Assembly (NCBI GenBank): GCA_020636435.1
Contig: JACJXX010000001.1
Span: forward strand, 4,743,501-4,807,500
Direction of reading: 5' to 3'
DNA: 64,000 nucleotides
DNA from: Lewinellaceae bacterium
GTDB lineage: Bacteria; Bacteroidota; Bacteroidia; Chitinophagales; Saprospiraceae
The translations under genes were made by a program, and so were the position numbers. The notes beneath the pieces were generated by a model. That model was not told where the DNA came from, made no database searches, and saw only the letters and a list, made by a program, of their open reading frames with translations. Shown piece after piece: positions 42,039-49,548 of this stretch. The first letter of the stretch is position 1, and each line of letters opens with the position of its first letter.

Positions 42039-42785
42039 TTACCCCCACCCCCCCGTCTGATGCAGGATGGGCAACTGGCCGGTGTAGGTTTTGGCGATAT
42101 TCTCCTTGGTAAACACCTGGGCAGTATCTCCGAATGTGATGAGGCGTTGGTTGAGCAGGGCGATGCGGTCGAAGTATTCCGGTACGGATGACAGGTCGTG
42201 GTGGATAACCAGGATGGTTTTGCCCTCGGCGGCCAGGTTCCTGAGGATTTGGATGGTCTTCTCTTCAGTGGTAATGTCCACTCCGACGAAAGGCTCGTCG
42301 AGCAGGAAGATTTCCGCATCCTGGCACAGGGCCCGGGCCAGGAAGACCCGCTGTTGCTGCCCGCCGGAGAGTTCGCCGATTTGCCGGTTCTCAAACGCTT
42401 CAATGCCTACTTCTTTAAGAGCCTGCCGGGCCAGGGCCTTATCTTGCTCGTTCATGCGTTGCAGCAGTTTTTTATGCGGATAACGGCCCATGAGCACAAT
42501 ATCGAAGACGGTAGCGGGAAAGGTCCAGTCTACATCGCTTTTTTGTGGTATGTAAACGACCTGTTTCCGGTTCTCCTCAATCGGCCGCCCTTTAACCAGT
42601 ATGCTGCCGGCATTGAACTCCATGAGGCCGAGGATGGCCTTGAAAAGAGTAGATTTGCCCGCGCCGTTAGGGCCGAGAATGCCGTATACATGGCCCGGCT
42701 CGATGTCCATATAAATATTGGTCAGGACGCGCTTGCGGCCGTAGGAGGCGGATAGGTCTTTGATGGTTATTGCTGGGTTGGGCAT
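42039..42785 (-). CDS. Mn/Zn ABC transporter ATP-binding protein
   Basis: 248 residues. Walker A GPNGAGKSTLFKA, signature LSGGQQQRVFLARAL, Walker B IFLLDEPFVGVD and the H-loop VIHHDLSSVPEYFD are intact. VYIPQKSDVDWTFPATVFDIVLMGRY is characteristic of the cluster-9 metal importers (MntB/SitB/ZnuC). It follows the substrate-binding protein gene by 31 bp in one operon headed by an MntR-like regulator, so manganese is favoured over zinc. No permease gene is visible in the window on either side, which is unusual. Confidence 0.9.
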   Translation of the reverse strand: MPNPAITIKDLSASYGRKRVLTNIYMDIEPGHVYGILGPNGAGKSTLFKAILGLMEFNAGSILVKGRPIEENRKQVVYIPQKSDVDWTFPATVFDIVLMGRYPHKKLLQRMNEQDKALARQALKEVGIEAFENRQIGELSGGQQQRVFLARALCQDAEIFLLDEPFVGVDITTEEKTIQILRNLAAEGKTILVIHHDLSSVPEYFDRIALLNQRLITFGDTAQVFTKENIAKTYTGQLPILHQTGGWG

Positions 42786-42816
42786 GGTTGTTGATTGGGT
42801 TGATTGGTTGATTAAA

Positions 42817-43827
42817 CTACCCCCCGTTCATCCGGCGGGCCACCAGGAGGAACCCGCCCACCAGGAGCAGCCCCAGCAGGCCGTAAAGGACAAACCTGCC
42901 TGCGCCGGGGCGCTTTCCTGCCGTCGCTATCCCTCTTTCTTCGGCCGAACGGGAGAGGGCGGCCACGATGGTGTTGGTATTGTATTCGAGCATCTTCAGG
43001 TAGGTGGGCGCAGGGCTGTCTTTATTGCCGATGGAGTCGGAATAAAGCTGCCCCCCAACCACCACCTTATTGTCCGAAGCGATCTGTTTCAGGAGTTTGG
43101 GGTTGACCGTGGTTTCGATGAAAACAGCGGGCACTTTGTTCTCCTGAATGACCGTGTTGAGGCGCATGATATCGGACGTTTGAGCTTCCGAGTCGGTGGA
43201 AGTGCCCAAAACAGCTTCCACCTGAAGGCCATAGCGCTTGCCGTAGTAGCGGAAAGCGTCGTGCGAAGTGATCAGTACCCGCTGCCGTTCGGGTATGGAT
43301 TGGATGGCAGCGGAAATCTTGCTGTCCAGGTCTTCCAACTGCCGGCGGTAAAGTTCGTAATTGAAGTTGTAGACATCCGCATTATCCGGGTCGAATTCAA
43401 TCAGGGCGTTTTTGATGTTTTCAATATAAACGAGCCCCAGGCGGGCGTCCATCCAGGCATGGGGGTCGGTGGCGTTCTTGTATTTGTCGCTCTCGATGGG
43501 AGCAATGCCTTCGGTAATGGTTCGCACGATGGCCCGGGTGCCCGAATTTTCGATCACCTCATTGAGCCAGCCTTCAAAGGTGAGGCCGTTCTTGAGGATG
43601 AGGCCGGCTTTTGCCGCCAGTTGAGCGTCGCCGGGGGTGGGTTCGTAAATATGGGGATCTCCTCCGATCGGTACGATGCTGCGCACATCGAGCAGGCCGC
43701 CGCTGATGTTGTCTGCCATATCGGCGAATATGGAAGCAGAGGCCACCACCAGGGGCTTTTGTTTGGCCCCCAGGCCGGCGGGAACGAAAAGGAGGAGGGC
43801 TAACCAATAGACTAAACTGCTTTTCAT
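42817..43827 (-). CDS. Metal ABC transporter substrate-binding protein with C-terminal membrane anchor
   Basis: 336 residues. The signal peptide is MKSSLVYWLALLLFVPAGLGAKQ without a lipobox Cys. The cluster A-I fold is shown by VASASIFADMADNI, the first His in GGDPHIYEP, the second in DPHAWMDA, the third site in LITSHDAFRYYGKRYGL, and an Asp near QLYSDSIG. These ligands fit Mn/Zn/Fe binders. Unlike the usual lipoprotein form it ends with a membrane helix (FVLYGLLGLLLVGGFLLV), so it is tethered at its C-terminus. Downstream of the MntR gene, spaced 18 bp. Confidence 0.88.
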   Translation of the reverse strand: MKSSLVYWLALLLFVPAGLGAKQKPLVVASASIFADMADNISGGLLDVRSIVPIGGDPHIYEPTPGDAQLAAKAGLILKNGLTFEGWLNEVIENSGTRAIVRTITEGIAPIESDKYKNATDPHAWMDARLGLVYIENIKNALIEFDPDNADVYNFNYELYRRQLEDLDSKISAAIQSIPERQRVLITSHDAFRYYGKRYGLQVEAVLGTSTDSEAQTSDIMRLNTVIQENKVPAVFIETTVNPKLLKQIASDNKVVVGGQLYSDSIGNKDSPAPTYLKMLEYNTNTIVAALSRSAEERGIATAGKRPGAGRFVLYGLLGLLLVGGFLLVARRMNGG

Positions 43828-43845
43828 ATTTCTGAGAATTGTGTT

Positions 43846-44508
43846 CTAGCGTTTTTGAATAAACAGGTTCTGGCACACCTTCTTGGAAAGCACTTGTTCG
43901 CGTTTTTCATTGATCAGAACCCGCATGGATTCGTCATACTCGAAAAATTCCAGCAACTGCACCGGCGTTCCCAGCACCAGCTCCATGCGGCCGAGGTATT
44001 GCAGGAAAGCCGTGGTGTGATCCTGGACGCCGACGACAACGCCTTGCTCCCCGGTTTTTAGCTCCGAAAGCAACACCTGTTTGCGAACGGTGAAATTGCC
44101 GTCCGCATCCGGGATGGGGTCGCCGTGGGGGTCGAACTTGGGAAAGCCCAGGTATTCATCGAGGCGTTCTACCAGGCGCCGCGACTTGATGTGCTCCAGC
44201 TGCTCCGCGATCTCGTGCACCTCATCCCAGGAAAAGTGCAGCTTGTCCACCAGAAAAACTTCCCACAACCGGTGCTTCCGGATAAGGTGGGTGGCGATTT
44301 CCTCCCCCTGCTCGGTGAGCGTGACGCCCCGGTAACGCTCGTAATGGATCAGGGCCTTATCGGAAAGCCGCTTGACCATATCGGTCACGGAAGCCGCGCT
44401 GGTGCTCATTTCGCCGGAGATGGCGTTGGTGCTCGCCGGCTTGCCGTCCCGCTCCGAAATCTTGAAGATGGCTTTCAGGTAATTCTCCTCGGTGTATGAA
44501 ATCTCCAT
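43846..44508 (-). CDS. DtxR/MntR-family metal-dependent transcriptional regulator
   Basis: 220 residues. Winged helix (about 1-70: TEENYLKAIFKISERDG, SAASVTDMVKRLSDKALI), a dimerisation and metal-binding domain (EIAEQLEHIKSRRLVERLDEYLG), and a C-terminal FeoA/SH3-like domain (GEQGVVVGVQDHTTAFLQYL). Such proteins repress metal uptake genes when manganese or iron is bound. It heads an operon with the metal transporter genes and is likely autoregulatory: a perfect palindrome (44554-44571) lies just upstream of its -7 element. Confidence 0.9.
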   Translation of the reverse strand: MEISYTEENYLKAIFKISERDGKPASTNAISGEMSTSAASVTDMVKRLSDKALIHYERYRGVTLTEQGEEIATHLIRKHRLWEVFLVDKLHFSWDEVHEIAEQLEHIKSRRLVERLDEYLGFPKFDPHGDPIPDADGNFTVRKQVLLSELKTGEQGVVVGVQDHTTAFLQYLGRMELVLGTPVQLLEFFEYDESMRVLINEKREQVLSKKVCQNLFIQKR

Positions 44509-44528
44509 GTTATATGAATTGACAAGAG

Positions 44529-44536
44529 CAAAGATA
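44529..44536 (-). promoter_or_regulatory. Candidate -7 promoter element (TATCTTTG) for the MntR-like regulator operon
   Basis: On the minus strand TATCTTTG matches TAnnTTTG exactly, about 21 bp upstream of the ATG. The operator-like palindrome covers the -33 region. Confidence 0.6.
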
Positions 44537-44553
44537 CTATTTTTTAGATCGAC

Positions 44554-44571
44554 TTAAAAATATATTTTTAA
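44554..44571. promoter_or_regulatory. Perfect 18-bp palindrome, candidate MntR/DtxR operator
   Basis: TTAAAAATATATTTTTAA reads the same on both strands. It is placed 18-35 bp upstream of the regulator's -7 element, the position where a repressor would block RNA polymerase, and between the regulator gene and the divergent kinase gene. Operator function is inferred from placement and symmetry. Confidence 0.55.
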
Positions 44572-44645
44572 TAACATAAAAATTAAGAAAGGGTTTGTTT
44601 TGACAAAAAACAAGGAGTAAGGATAAATTGCGGCTTAAAAAAAAT

Positions 44646-44653
44646 TAACTTTG
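44646..44653 (+). promoter_or_regulatory. Candidate -7 promoter element (TAACTTTG) for the hybrid kinase
   Basis: Exact TAnnTTTG match about 100 bp upstream of the kinase start. The -33 TTG is not at ideal spacing, so support is moderate. Confidence 0.4.
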
Positions 44654-44753
44654 AAAACAAAACAAGGTTCTTACAGCTTTTTTCGACACTATAGGAGGTT
44701 ACATTTTAGGTTTTACAACCATAAATAGGCAAATAAACACGGGGGAATCAAAA

Positions 44754-47684
44754 TTGCATAAGGGAGTATTTTCCATATTAGCAGCGGCATGCTTAACTGC
44801 AGGCGCCGCGCATTGCATTTGGGGGCAGACGTTTGCGATCGATAGCCAGGCGCCGGGCTATTACCTTTCGGAAGAAGTCGAGGTAATGGAAGAAGGCCCT
44901 GAAGCCCTTTCCATCGAGGAAGTTTTAAGCGGCGTTGCCACTGATAGCTTTGTTCCTGCAACATCTTATAAAAGTGAATTTATCCCCGGCCGGTATTACT
45001 GGGCGAAAGCCAGGATCGCCAACCGCCTCGACATCAGCAGCGGAGAGTCCGGCTGGGTGCTGCATTTTGCTCCTTCACTCACGTATATCGATGCCTATAT
45101 TGTGCAGGCGGGGCAGGTGAGTTCCAGGCACCACACCGGTTTTTTCCGGCCGTATTACGAAAAGGATTTCCGGCCGCGCATTCAACCCAATCTGATCAGG
45201 ATCACGCTGGAGCCAGGCGAAACCGCCACGTTGTATTTCCGGTCGAAGGCCGAACGAATGAAGATGCCTCCGGAATTCTGGGTGGAAATCCTGCCCGTCG
45301 ATGTTTTCTGGAGCCGGCTGGGCAAGGAATACTGGAGCAATGGCCTTTTCCTGGGCTTCGTGCTGATGATGCTGGTGTACAACCTCATTTTGTCTTTCGC
45401 CGTACGGGATAAAGCTCATTTTTTCTATTCTTTTTATCTGATCACCATTATAGGCTACCAATTGTATGCTTCCCGCCTGCTGGCCGACTGGATGGCGCCC
45501 CGGATCTTTACCGAACATCCACAATATTTGTATTTCTTCAAACTGGTGGCCTACGGCGGCCTGATGGCGTACCTGGGTTTTATGCGCTCCTTTCTACACC
45601 TGGACGAACTGCTCCCCTTTTGGAACCGCCTGTTTCGGGGGCTGATGGCCCTGGCCCTTCCCGTTCTGCTGGCGGATGCTTTTTTGATCTGGTATTCGAA
45701 CTACAGCCCGGATATAGCGGACTGGACAACCCTGCCTTTTACTTTCCTTTTTCTGATTTCAACATTCCTGTTTGTATGGCCGCTCTTTCGGACCGGCAAT
45801 GAAAAGGGGTACTTTGTGGTCGCAGGCATCATCTTTATGGGCCTGGGCATTCTGTTTACCATGATAGAGCGCCTTCAAACCATCGAATATTCTGTGACCT
45901 ACTTTAAAATAGGCTCGGTGCTGGAGATCATCGCCTTTGCTCTTGGCCTGGCTTACAGCCGCCGGGTAGAAGCCCGCGAACGCCAGTTGGCCAAATTCGA
46001 ACTGGAAAAAAGCTGGTTGGTACAGGAGAAAGAACGTGCTGAGGCCGAACGCCTTAAAGATCTGGACGACCTGAAATCAGCGCTTTACACCAACATCACC
46101 CATGAATTCCGAACACCCCTCACCGTTATCATGGGCATGGCCGCCGAGATAGAGGGGCACGAAAAGGCCCGGAGCCTCATTCAGCGCAACGGGAACAATA
46201 TGCTGCGGCTCATCAACCAGATGCTCGCCCTTTCCAAGCTAGAATCTGGCCAGATGAGACTCCATCTCATACAGGCAGATATCATCGGCTACCTGCAATA
46301 CCTGGCCGAGTCGTTTCAATCTATGGCTTCCGGCAAACACATTCGCCTGGCTTTCTATTCAGAGGCAAAAGAACTGTGGATGGACTTTGACGAGGAGAAA
46401 ATCCAGCACATCGCCTACAACCTCCTGTCTAACGCCATTAAATTTACCCCGGAATACGGCAAAGTGACGTTTCATACCCGGCAGGAAGAACAGGATGGGC
46501 AGCCGTTTTTGCAGATCATCGTCCAGGATAGCGGGGTTGGTATTCCAAAAGAGCAGCTGCCCTTTATCTTTGACCGGTTTTATCAGGCCGCTCCCAGCTC
46601 TCCCACAGGGGAGGAGAGTAGCCCCCCTCATTCTCCCCGGGAGGTGGAAGTTCCTGTAGAGAGCCCTCCCGCGCGGGGCGCTGCCGCCAATCCTGCCCTC
46701 TCGGGAGGGGCGGGGGGAGCTGGAACCGGCATCGGCCTGGCGCTGGCCAAAGAGCTGGTAATGCTGATGGGAGGAACCATTGCGGTGGAGAGCGAAGTCG
46801 GGCGGGGCAGCAAATTCATCGTCCGGCTACCCATTGAGAGGAATGCCGAAAGGAAAGGGCCCGCCTTTCCTGAGCACTGGCAGGGCCCCATTCCGGAAGA
46901 TGGCCAAAGCGAGCCGGTTTATCAAGATGCAGAGTCGCCTATTCTTCTGCTGGTGGAAGATAACCCGGACGTGGTGGTTTACATCCGCACCATTCTGGAA
47001 TCAGAATACACCCTGTTTTTTGCCCGCAACGGGAAGGAGGGCCTGGCCCTGGCGGTGGAACACGTCCCGGATATTATCATCAGCGATGTGATGATGCCGC
47101 AGATGGATGGTTTCGAGTTGTGCCTGCGGCTCAAACAGGATGAGCGCACCAGCCACATACCCATTATCCTGCTAACCGCCCGCACTACCGACGAGGATAA
47201 GATTGCCGGCCTGCAAAAAGGGGCCGACGCTTACCTTACCAAGCCGTTCAATAAACAGGAACTTCTGGTGCGGATTGAAAAACTCATCGAAAAGCAGCAG
47301 CAACTCAAAGCGTTCTTCTCCGCTGGCCTTCCGGAAAATACAAAGCAGGAAGAGGATGTTGCTATTGAAAGCGCGTTCCTGATGAAGCTCAGAAAGCTGG
47401 TCGAAGCAGATATTGGCAATCAAAACCTGACCGTTTCCGGCCTGTGTGAAGCGGCCCACCTCAGCCATGCCCAGGTATACCGCAAGTTGAAAGCCCTGAC
47501 CGGCAAAACGCCTTCTCAGTTCCTGCGTTCCATCCGCCTGGAAAAAGCCATGGAACTGCTGAATTCAACCGATATGAACATCTCTCAGATCGCCTTTGAA
47601 GTGGGTTTTAACGACCCTAATTATTTCTCCCGCTCTTTTCAGGCGAAGTTTGGCGTCGCTCCGAGTTCGGTGAGGAAGGAATGA
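44754..47684 (+). CDS. Hybrid sensor kinase (7TMR-DISM sensor, kinase, receiver, AraC HTH)
   Basis: 976 residues from a TTG at 44754, preferred because it gives a signal peptide (GVFSILAAACLTAGAAHC) and has a GGGGGAA ribosome site. Order: 7TMR-DISMED2-like extracellular domain (about 40-180), seven membrane segments (about 195-405), coiled coil, HisKA with His about 450 (NITHEFRTPLTVIMG), HATPase, receiver with Asp about 778 (IIISDVMMPQMDG), and AraC HTH at the end (LCEAAHLSHAQVYRKLKALT, IAFEVGFNDPNYFSRSF). It combines sensing and transcription in one protein. The ATP lid carries a ~45-residue Pro/Gly/Ser insert from repeat DNA. Its ligand and targets are unknown. Confidence 0.9.
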   Translation: MHKGVFSILAAACLTAGAAHCIWGQTFAIDSQAPGYYLSEEVEVMEEGPEALSIEEVLSGVATDSFVPATSYKSEFIPGRYYWAKARIANRLDISSGESGWVLHFAPSLTYIDAYIVQAGQVSSRHHTGFFRPYYEKDFRPRIQPNLIRITLEPGETATLYFRSKAERMKMPPEFWVEILPVDVFWSRLGKEYWSNGLFLGFVLMMLVYNLILSFAVRDKAHFFYSFYLITIIGYQLYASRLLADWMAPRIFTEHPQYLYFFKLVAYGGLMAYLGFMRSFLHLDELLPFWNRLFRGLMALALPVLLADAFLIWYSNYSPDIADWTTLPFTFLFLISTFLFVWPLFRTGNEKGYFVVAGIIFMGLGILFTMIERLQTIEYSVTYFKIGSVLEIIAFALGLAYSRRVEARERQLAKFELEKSWLVQEKERAEAERLKDLDDLKSALYTNITHEFRTPLTVIMGMAAEIEGHEKARSLIQRNGNNMLRLINQMLALSKLESGQMRLHLIQADIIGYLQYLAESFQSMASGKHIRLAFYSEAKELWMDFDEEKIQHIAYNLLSNAIKFTPEYGKVTFHTRQEEQDGQPFLQIIVQDSGVGIPKEQLPFIFDRFYQAAPSSPTGEESSPPHSPREVEVPVESPPARGAAANPALSGGAGGAGTGIGLALAKELVMLMGGTIAVESEVGRGSKFIVRLPIERNAERKGPAFPEHWQGPIPEDGQSEPVYQDAESPILLLVEDNPDVVVYIRTILESEYTLFFARNGKEGLALAVEHVPDIIISDVMMPQMDGFELCLRLKQDERTSHIPIILLTARTTDEDKIAGLQKGADAYLTKPFNKQELLVRIEKLIEKQQQLKAFFSAGLPENTKQEEDVAIESAFLMKLRKLVEADIGNQNLTVSGLCEAAHLSHAQVYRKLKALTGKTPSQFLRSIRLEKAMELLNSTDMNISQIAFEVGFNDPNYFSRSFQAKFGVAPSSVRKE

Positions 47685-47688
47685 GTGA

Positions 47689-48045
47689 TTATAAATCCCA
47701 AAACGACCGGGGCCGCTGCAGGACGTACAACGTATCGCGAACGGTAACGATAAAGTAAGCGATCAGCCCCAGCGCTATGGGCGCCACCGCCCAAGCCCCC
47801 AACAACCAGACGGCGGGAGGAAGCGCCAGCAACAAACCCAGGAATAACCACAGAAAGGGATAGCGTTCCTCATACTCATAGGCCAGGGCCAATTGCAAAG
47901 CGCTGGCGCCCTGCCACAGCCCGAGGGCTGACAACAAGGCGAGAAACAAGGCCCAGGAAAGGCTGAAAAGGCCGGCAACCGCCAGGCCGGCAATGATCGC
48001 GGATTGCCCGATCAGGTCTTTTTTCATTCTCGTTCTGCTGATCAT
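47689..48045 (-). CDS. Small membrane protein of unknown function
   Basis: 118 residues from the ATG at 48045 (MISRTRMKKDLIG; a second start at 48027 is equally possible and gives the more usual MKKDLIG). Four hydrophobic segments are visible (IIAGLAVAGLFSLSWALFLALLSALG in parts, PFLWLFLGLLLALPPAVWLL, WAVAPIALGLIAYFIV). It follows another small membrane protein gene directly, so the pair likely functions together. Family not recognised. Convergent with the hybrid kinase, 4 bp apart. Confidence 0.6.
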   Translation of the reverse strand: MISRTRMKKDLIGQSAIIAGLAVAGLFSLSWALFLALLSALGLWQGASALQLALAYEYEERYPFLWLFLGLLLALPPAVWLLGAWAVAPIALGLIAYFIVTVRDTLYVLQRPRSFWDL

Positions 48046-48049
48046 ATTA

Positions 48050-48436
48050 TTATACGATTTGTTCCTCTTGCCGCTCGCAATCGTCATAGGATACCTTCCA
48101 GTATTTTATGGCGCCAACCAACGGGATCACCACTACGGCAAGGATGGCAGTTACCTCATGGCCCCAGAGCTTTTGCAATGCTACGGGTGAAAAGTTGATT
48201 TCTACTATTCCCGAAAAAACTGCCCACAAAGCCAGGCAGTAGGCAGAAGCCAGCCCAAAGTAGGCAAGGTGAAACCGGCTGCGCCAGGCCAACCCCTTGG
48301 CCAGGGCGCTGGCCAATTGCCAGCCGCCCAGCGGGATCATCAGGATGAGCGGCAGGATGAATACAGCGCCGGCCAGGGTGGGGGCTAATAAAATGGCCTG
48401 GACGGCAGTGTCGGCTCTCAAAAGGAATTTCTTCAT
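48050..48436 (-). CDS. Small membrane protein of unknown function, upstream partner
   Basis: 128 residues with four hydrophobic segments (AILLAPTLAGAVFILPLILM, FHLAYFGLASAYCLALWAVF, AILAVVVIPLVGAIKYW). It starts MKKFLLRADTAVQ and ends SYDDCERQEEQIV. Its stop lies 4 bp before the start of the second small membrane protein. Both have similar size and topology, which suggests an ancient duplication or a two-subunit membrane unit, but no domain is recognised. Confidence 0.62.
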   Translation of the reverse strand: MKKFLLRADTAVQAILLAPTLAGAVFILPLILMIPLGGWQLASALAKGLAWRSRFHLAYFGLASAYCLALWAVFSGIVEINFSPVALQKLWGHEVTAILAVVVIPLVGAIKYWKVSYDDCERQEEQIV

Positions 48437-48538
48437 GGTTCATTGGTTTTGGACAAAACAAAGATAAGTTATTTTTTCATAAATTTCAATATTTACTGAA
48501 AATAATGAATGTATTCATGGCCCCTGTCCTTCGCCTGC

Positions 48539-48704
48539 ATAAGGGGTGAGGAAATAAATAAGCTACTCAAAATGACGAAGGTATTTTTTCTTTAGGCGAG
48601 GCGCATTTAACGCGCATAGTGGGGCTACGTAAGGAAAATGCAACGAAGCATAAAGGAAAAAGACCAAGTCAGATGGGTAGGTTATTTGTTGCGTCACCCC
48701 TAAA
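48539..48704 (-). repeat. Inverted-repeat element, family Y copy 3 (inverted orientation)
   Basis: Arms TAAGGGGTGAGGAAATAAATAA (left part) and TTATTTGTTGCGTCACCCCTAA (right part) pair. Read on the minus strand, its core TTTTTCCTTTATGCTTCGTTGC and GCGCCTCGCCTAAAGAAAAAA match copies 1 and 2. It ends about 75 bp before the nitroreductase start. Confidence 0.7.
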
Positions 48705-48778
48705 CTGCCGGGGTTATCTCCATGTACCGAAATTTGGTTAAAAAGAAGGCAGCCCCTATTTTTGCGGCAAAAAAGGAC

Positions 48779-49360
48779 ATGCCCATTACTGCAGAACAAG
48801 CCAACGAGTTGATCCGCCGCCGCCGGGCCATCTTTCCCAATACCTATACCGATGAACCCATACCGGATGAGGTCATTGCGGAGATTCTGGAGAACGCCAA
48901 CTGGGCGCCAACCCACAAGCGGACCGAGCCCTGGCGGTTTAAGGTCTTCCGCGGCAAAGCCCTGCCGCGGTTGGGGCATTACCTCGCCCAATGGTACAAG
49001 GAGAACACGCCCGCCGGCCAATTCCTGGAACGGAAGTACGACAAGGCGCTGAACAACCCGCAGCGGTCTTCCTGCGTGATCGCAATATGCATGCAACGCG
49101 ACCCCCAGGAGCGCATCCCGGAGTGGGAGGAACTGGCGGCCGTGGCTTGTGCGGTGCAAAATATCTGGCTTAGCTGTACAGCCTACGGCATCGGTTGCTA
49201 CTGGAGCTCGCCACAGTCCATCCTGGAAGCGGATGAATTCCTGGGGTTAAAAAAAGGCGAGCGTTGCCTGGGCCTGCTCTACATGGGCTATCACAATATG
49301 CCGGTTTTCCCCGGAAAGCGCCAGCCGGTAGAGGAAAAGGTGGAGTGGGTGAGGGAATAG
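48779..49360 (+). CDS. Nitroreductase-family flavoprotein
   Basis: 193 residues from the ATG at 48779, which has an AAAAGGAC ribosome site; the frame extends upstream to 48722. The family binds FMN and reduces nitro groups, quinones or similar substrates with NAD(P)H. Motifs: LIRRRRAIFPNTYTDEPIPDEVI, ANWAPTHKRTEPWRFKVF (FMN-binding region), and YGIGCYWSSPQSILEADEFLGLKKGERCLGLLYMGY in parts. It is smaller than the NfsA group and resembles the YdjA/TdsD-like group. Likely single-gene. Confidence 0.88.
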   Translation: MPITAEQANELIRRRRAIFPNTYTDEPIPDEVIAEILENANWAPTHKRTEPWRFKVFRGKALPRLGHYLAQWYKENTPAGQFLERKYDKALNNPQRSSCVIAICMQRDPQERIPEWEELAAVACAVQNIWLSCTAYGIGCYWSSPQSILEADEFLGLKKGERCLGLLYMGYHNMPVFPGKRQPVEEKVEWVRE

Positions 49361-49420
49361 GTGAAATGGTTGCCCTTCGACAAGCTCAGGCTGTTTGTTA
49401 CAACTCTATAATACAGTTAG

Positions 49421-49451
49421 TTGGACAAAAAACAAATTTGCCTTAGCTTTG
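49421..49451 (+). promoter_or_regulatory. Promoter of the membrane pyrophosphatase gene
   Basis: TTG at 49421-49423 and TAGCTTTG at 49444-49451 are separated by 20 bp, a close match to the Bacteroidota promoter TTTG-N19-21-TAnnTTTG. Transcription would start near 49458 and leave a ~90-nt leader with a hairpin. Confidence 0.7.
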
Positions 49452-49481
49452 CAGCCCTGACGAAAAAACCAAACCAGTAAG

Positions 49482-49507
49482 GGCTTCACTACTCTGGTGG
49501 TGAAGCC
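49482..49507 (+). promoter_or_regulatory. Leader hairpin before the membrane pyrophosphatase gene
   Basis: GGCTTCAC (49482-49489) and GTGAAGCC (49500-49507) form an 8-bp stem with a 10-base loop in the 5' leader, followed by TTTGCTG. It is not a full terminator, but could influence mRNA stability or attenuation. No known riboswitch was recognised. Confidence 0.5.
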
Positions 49508-49548
49508 TTTGCTGTAAACGTATCATCTATTCATAAACGTAAAAAATC

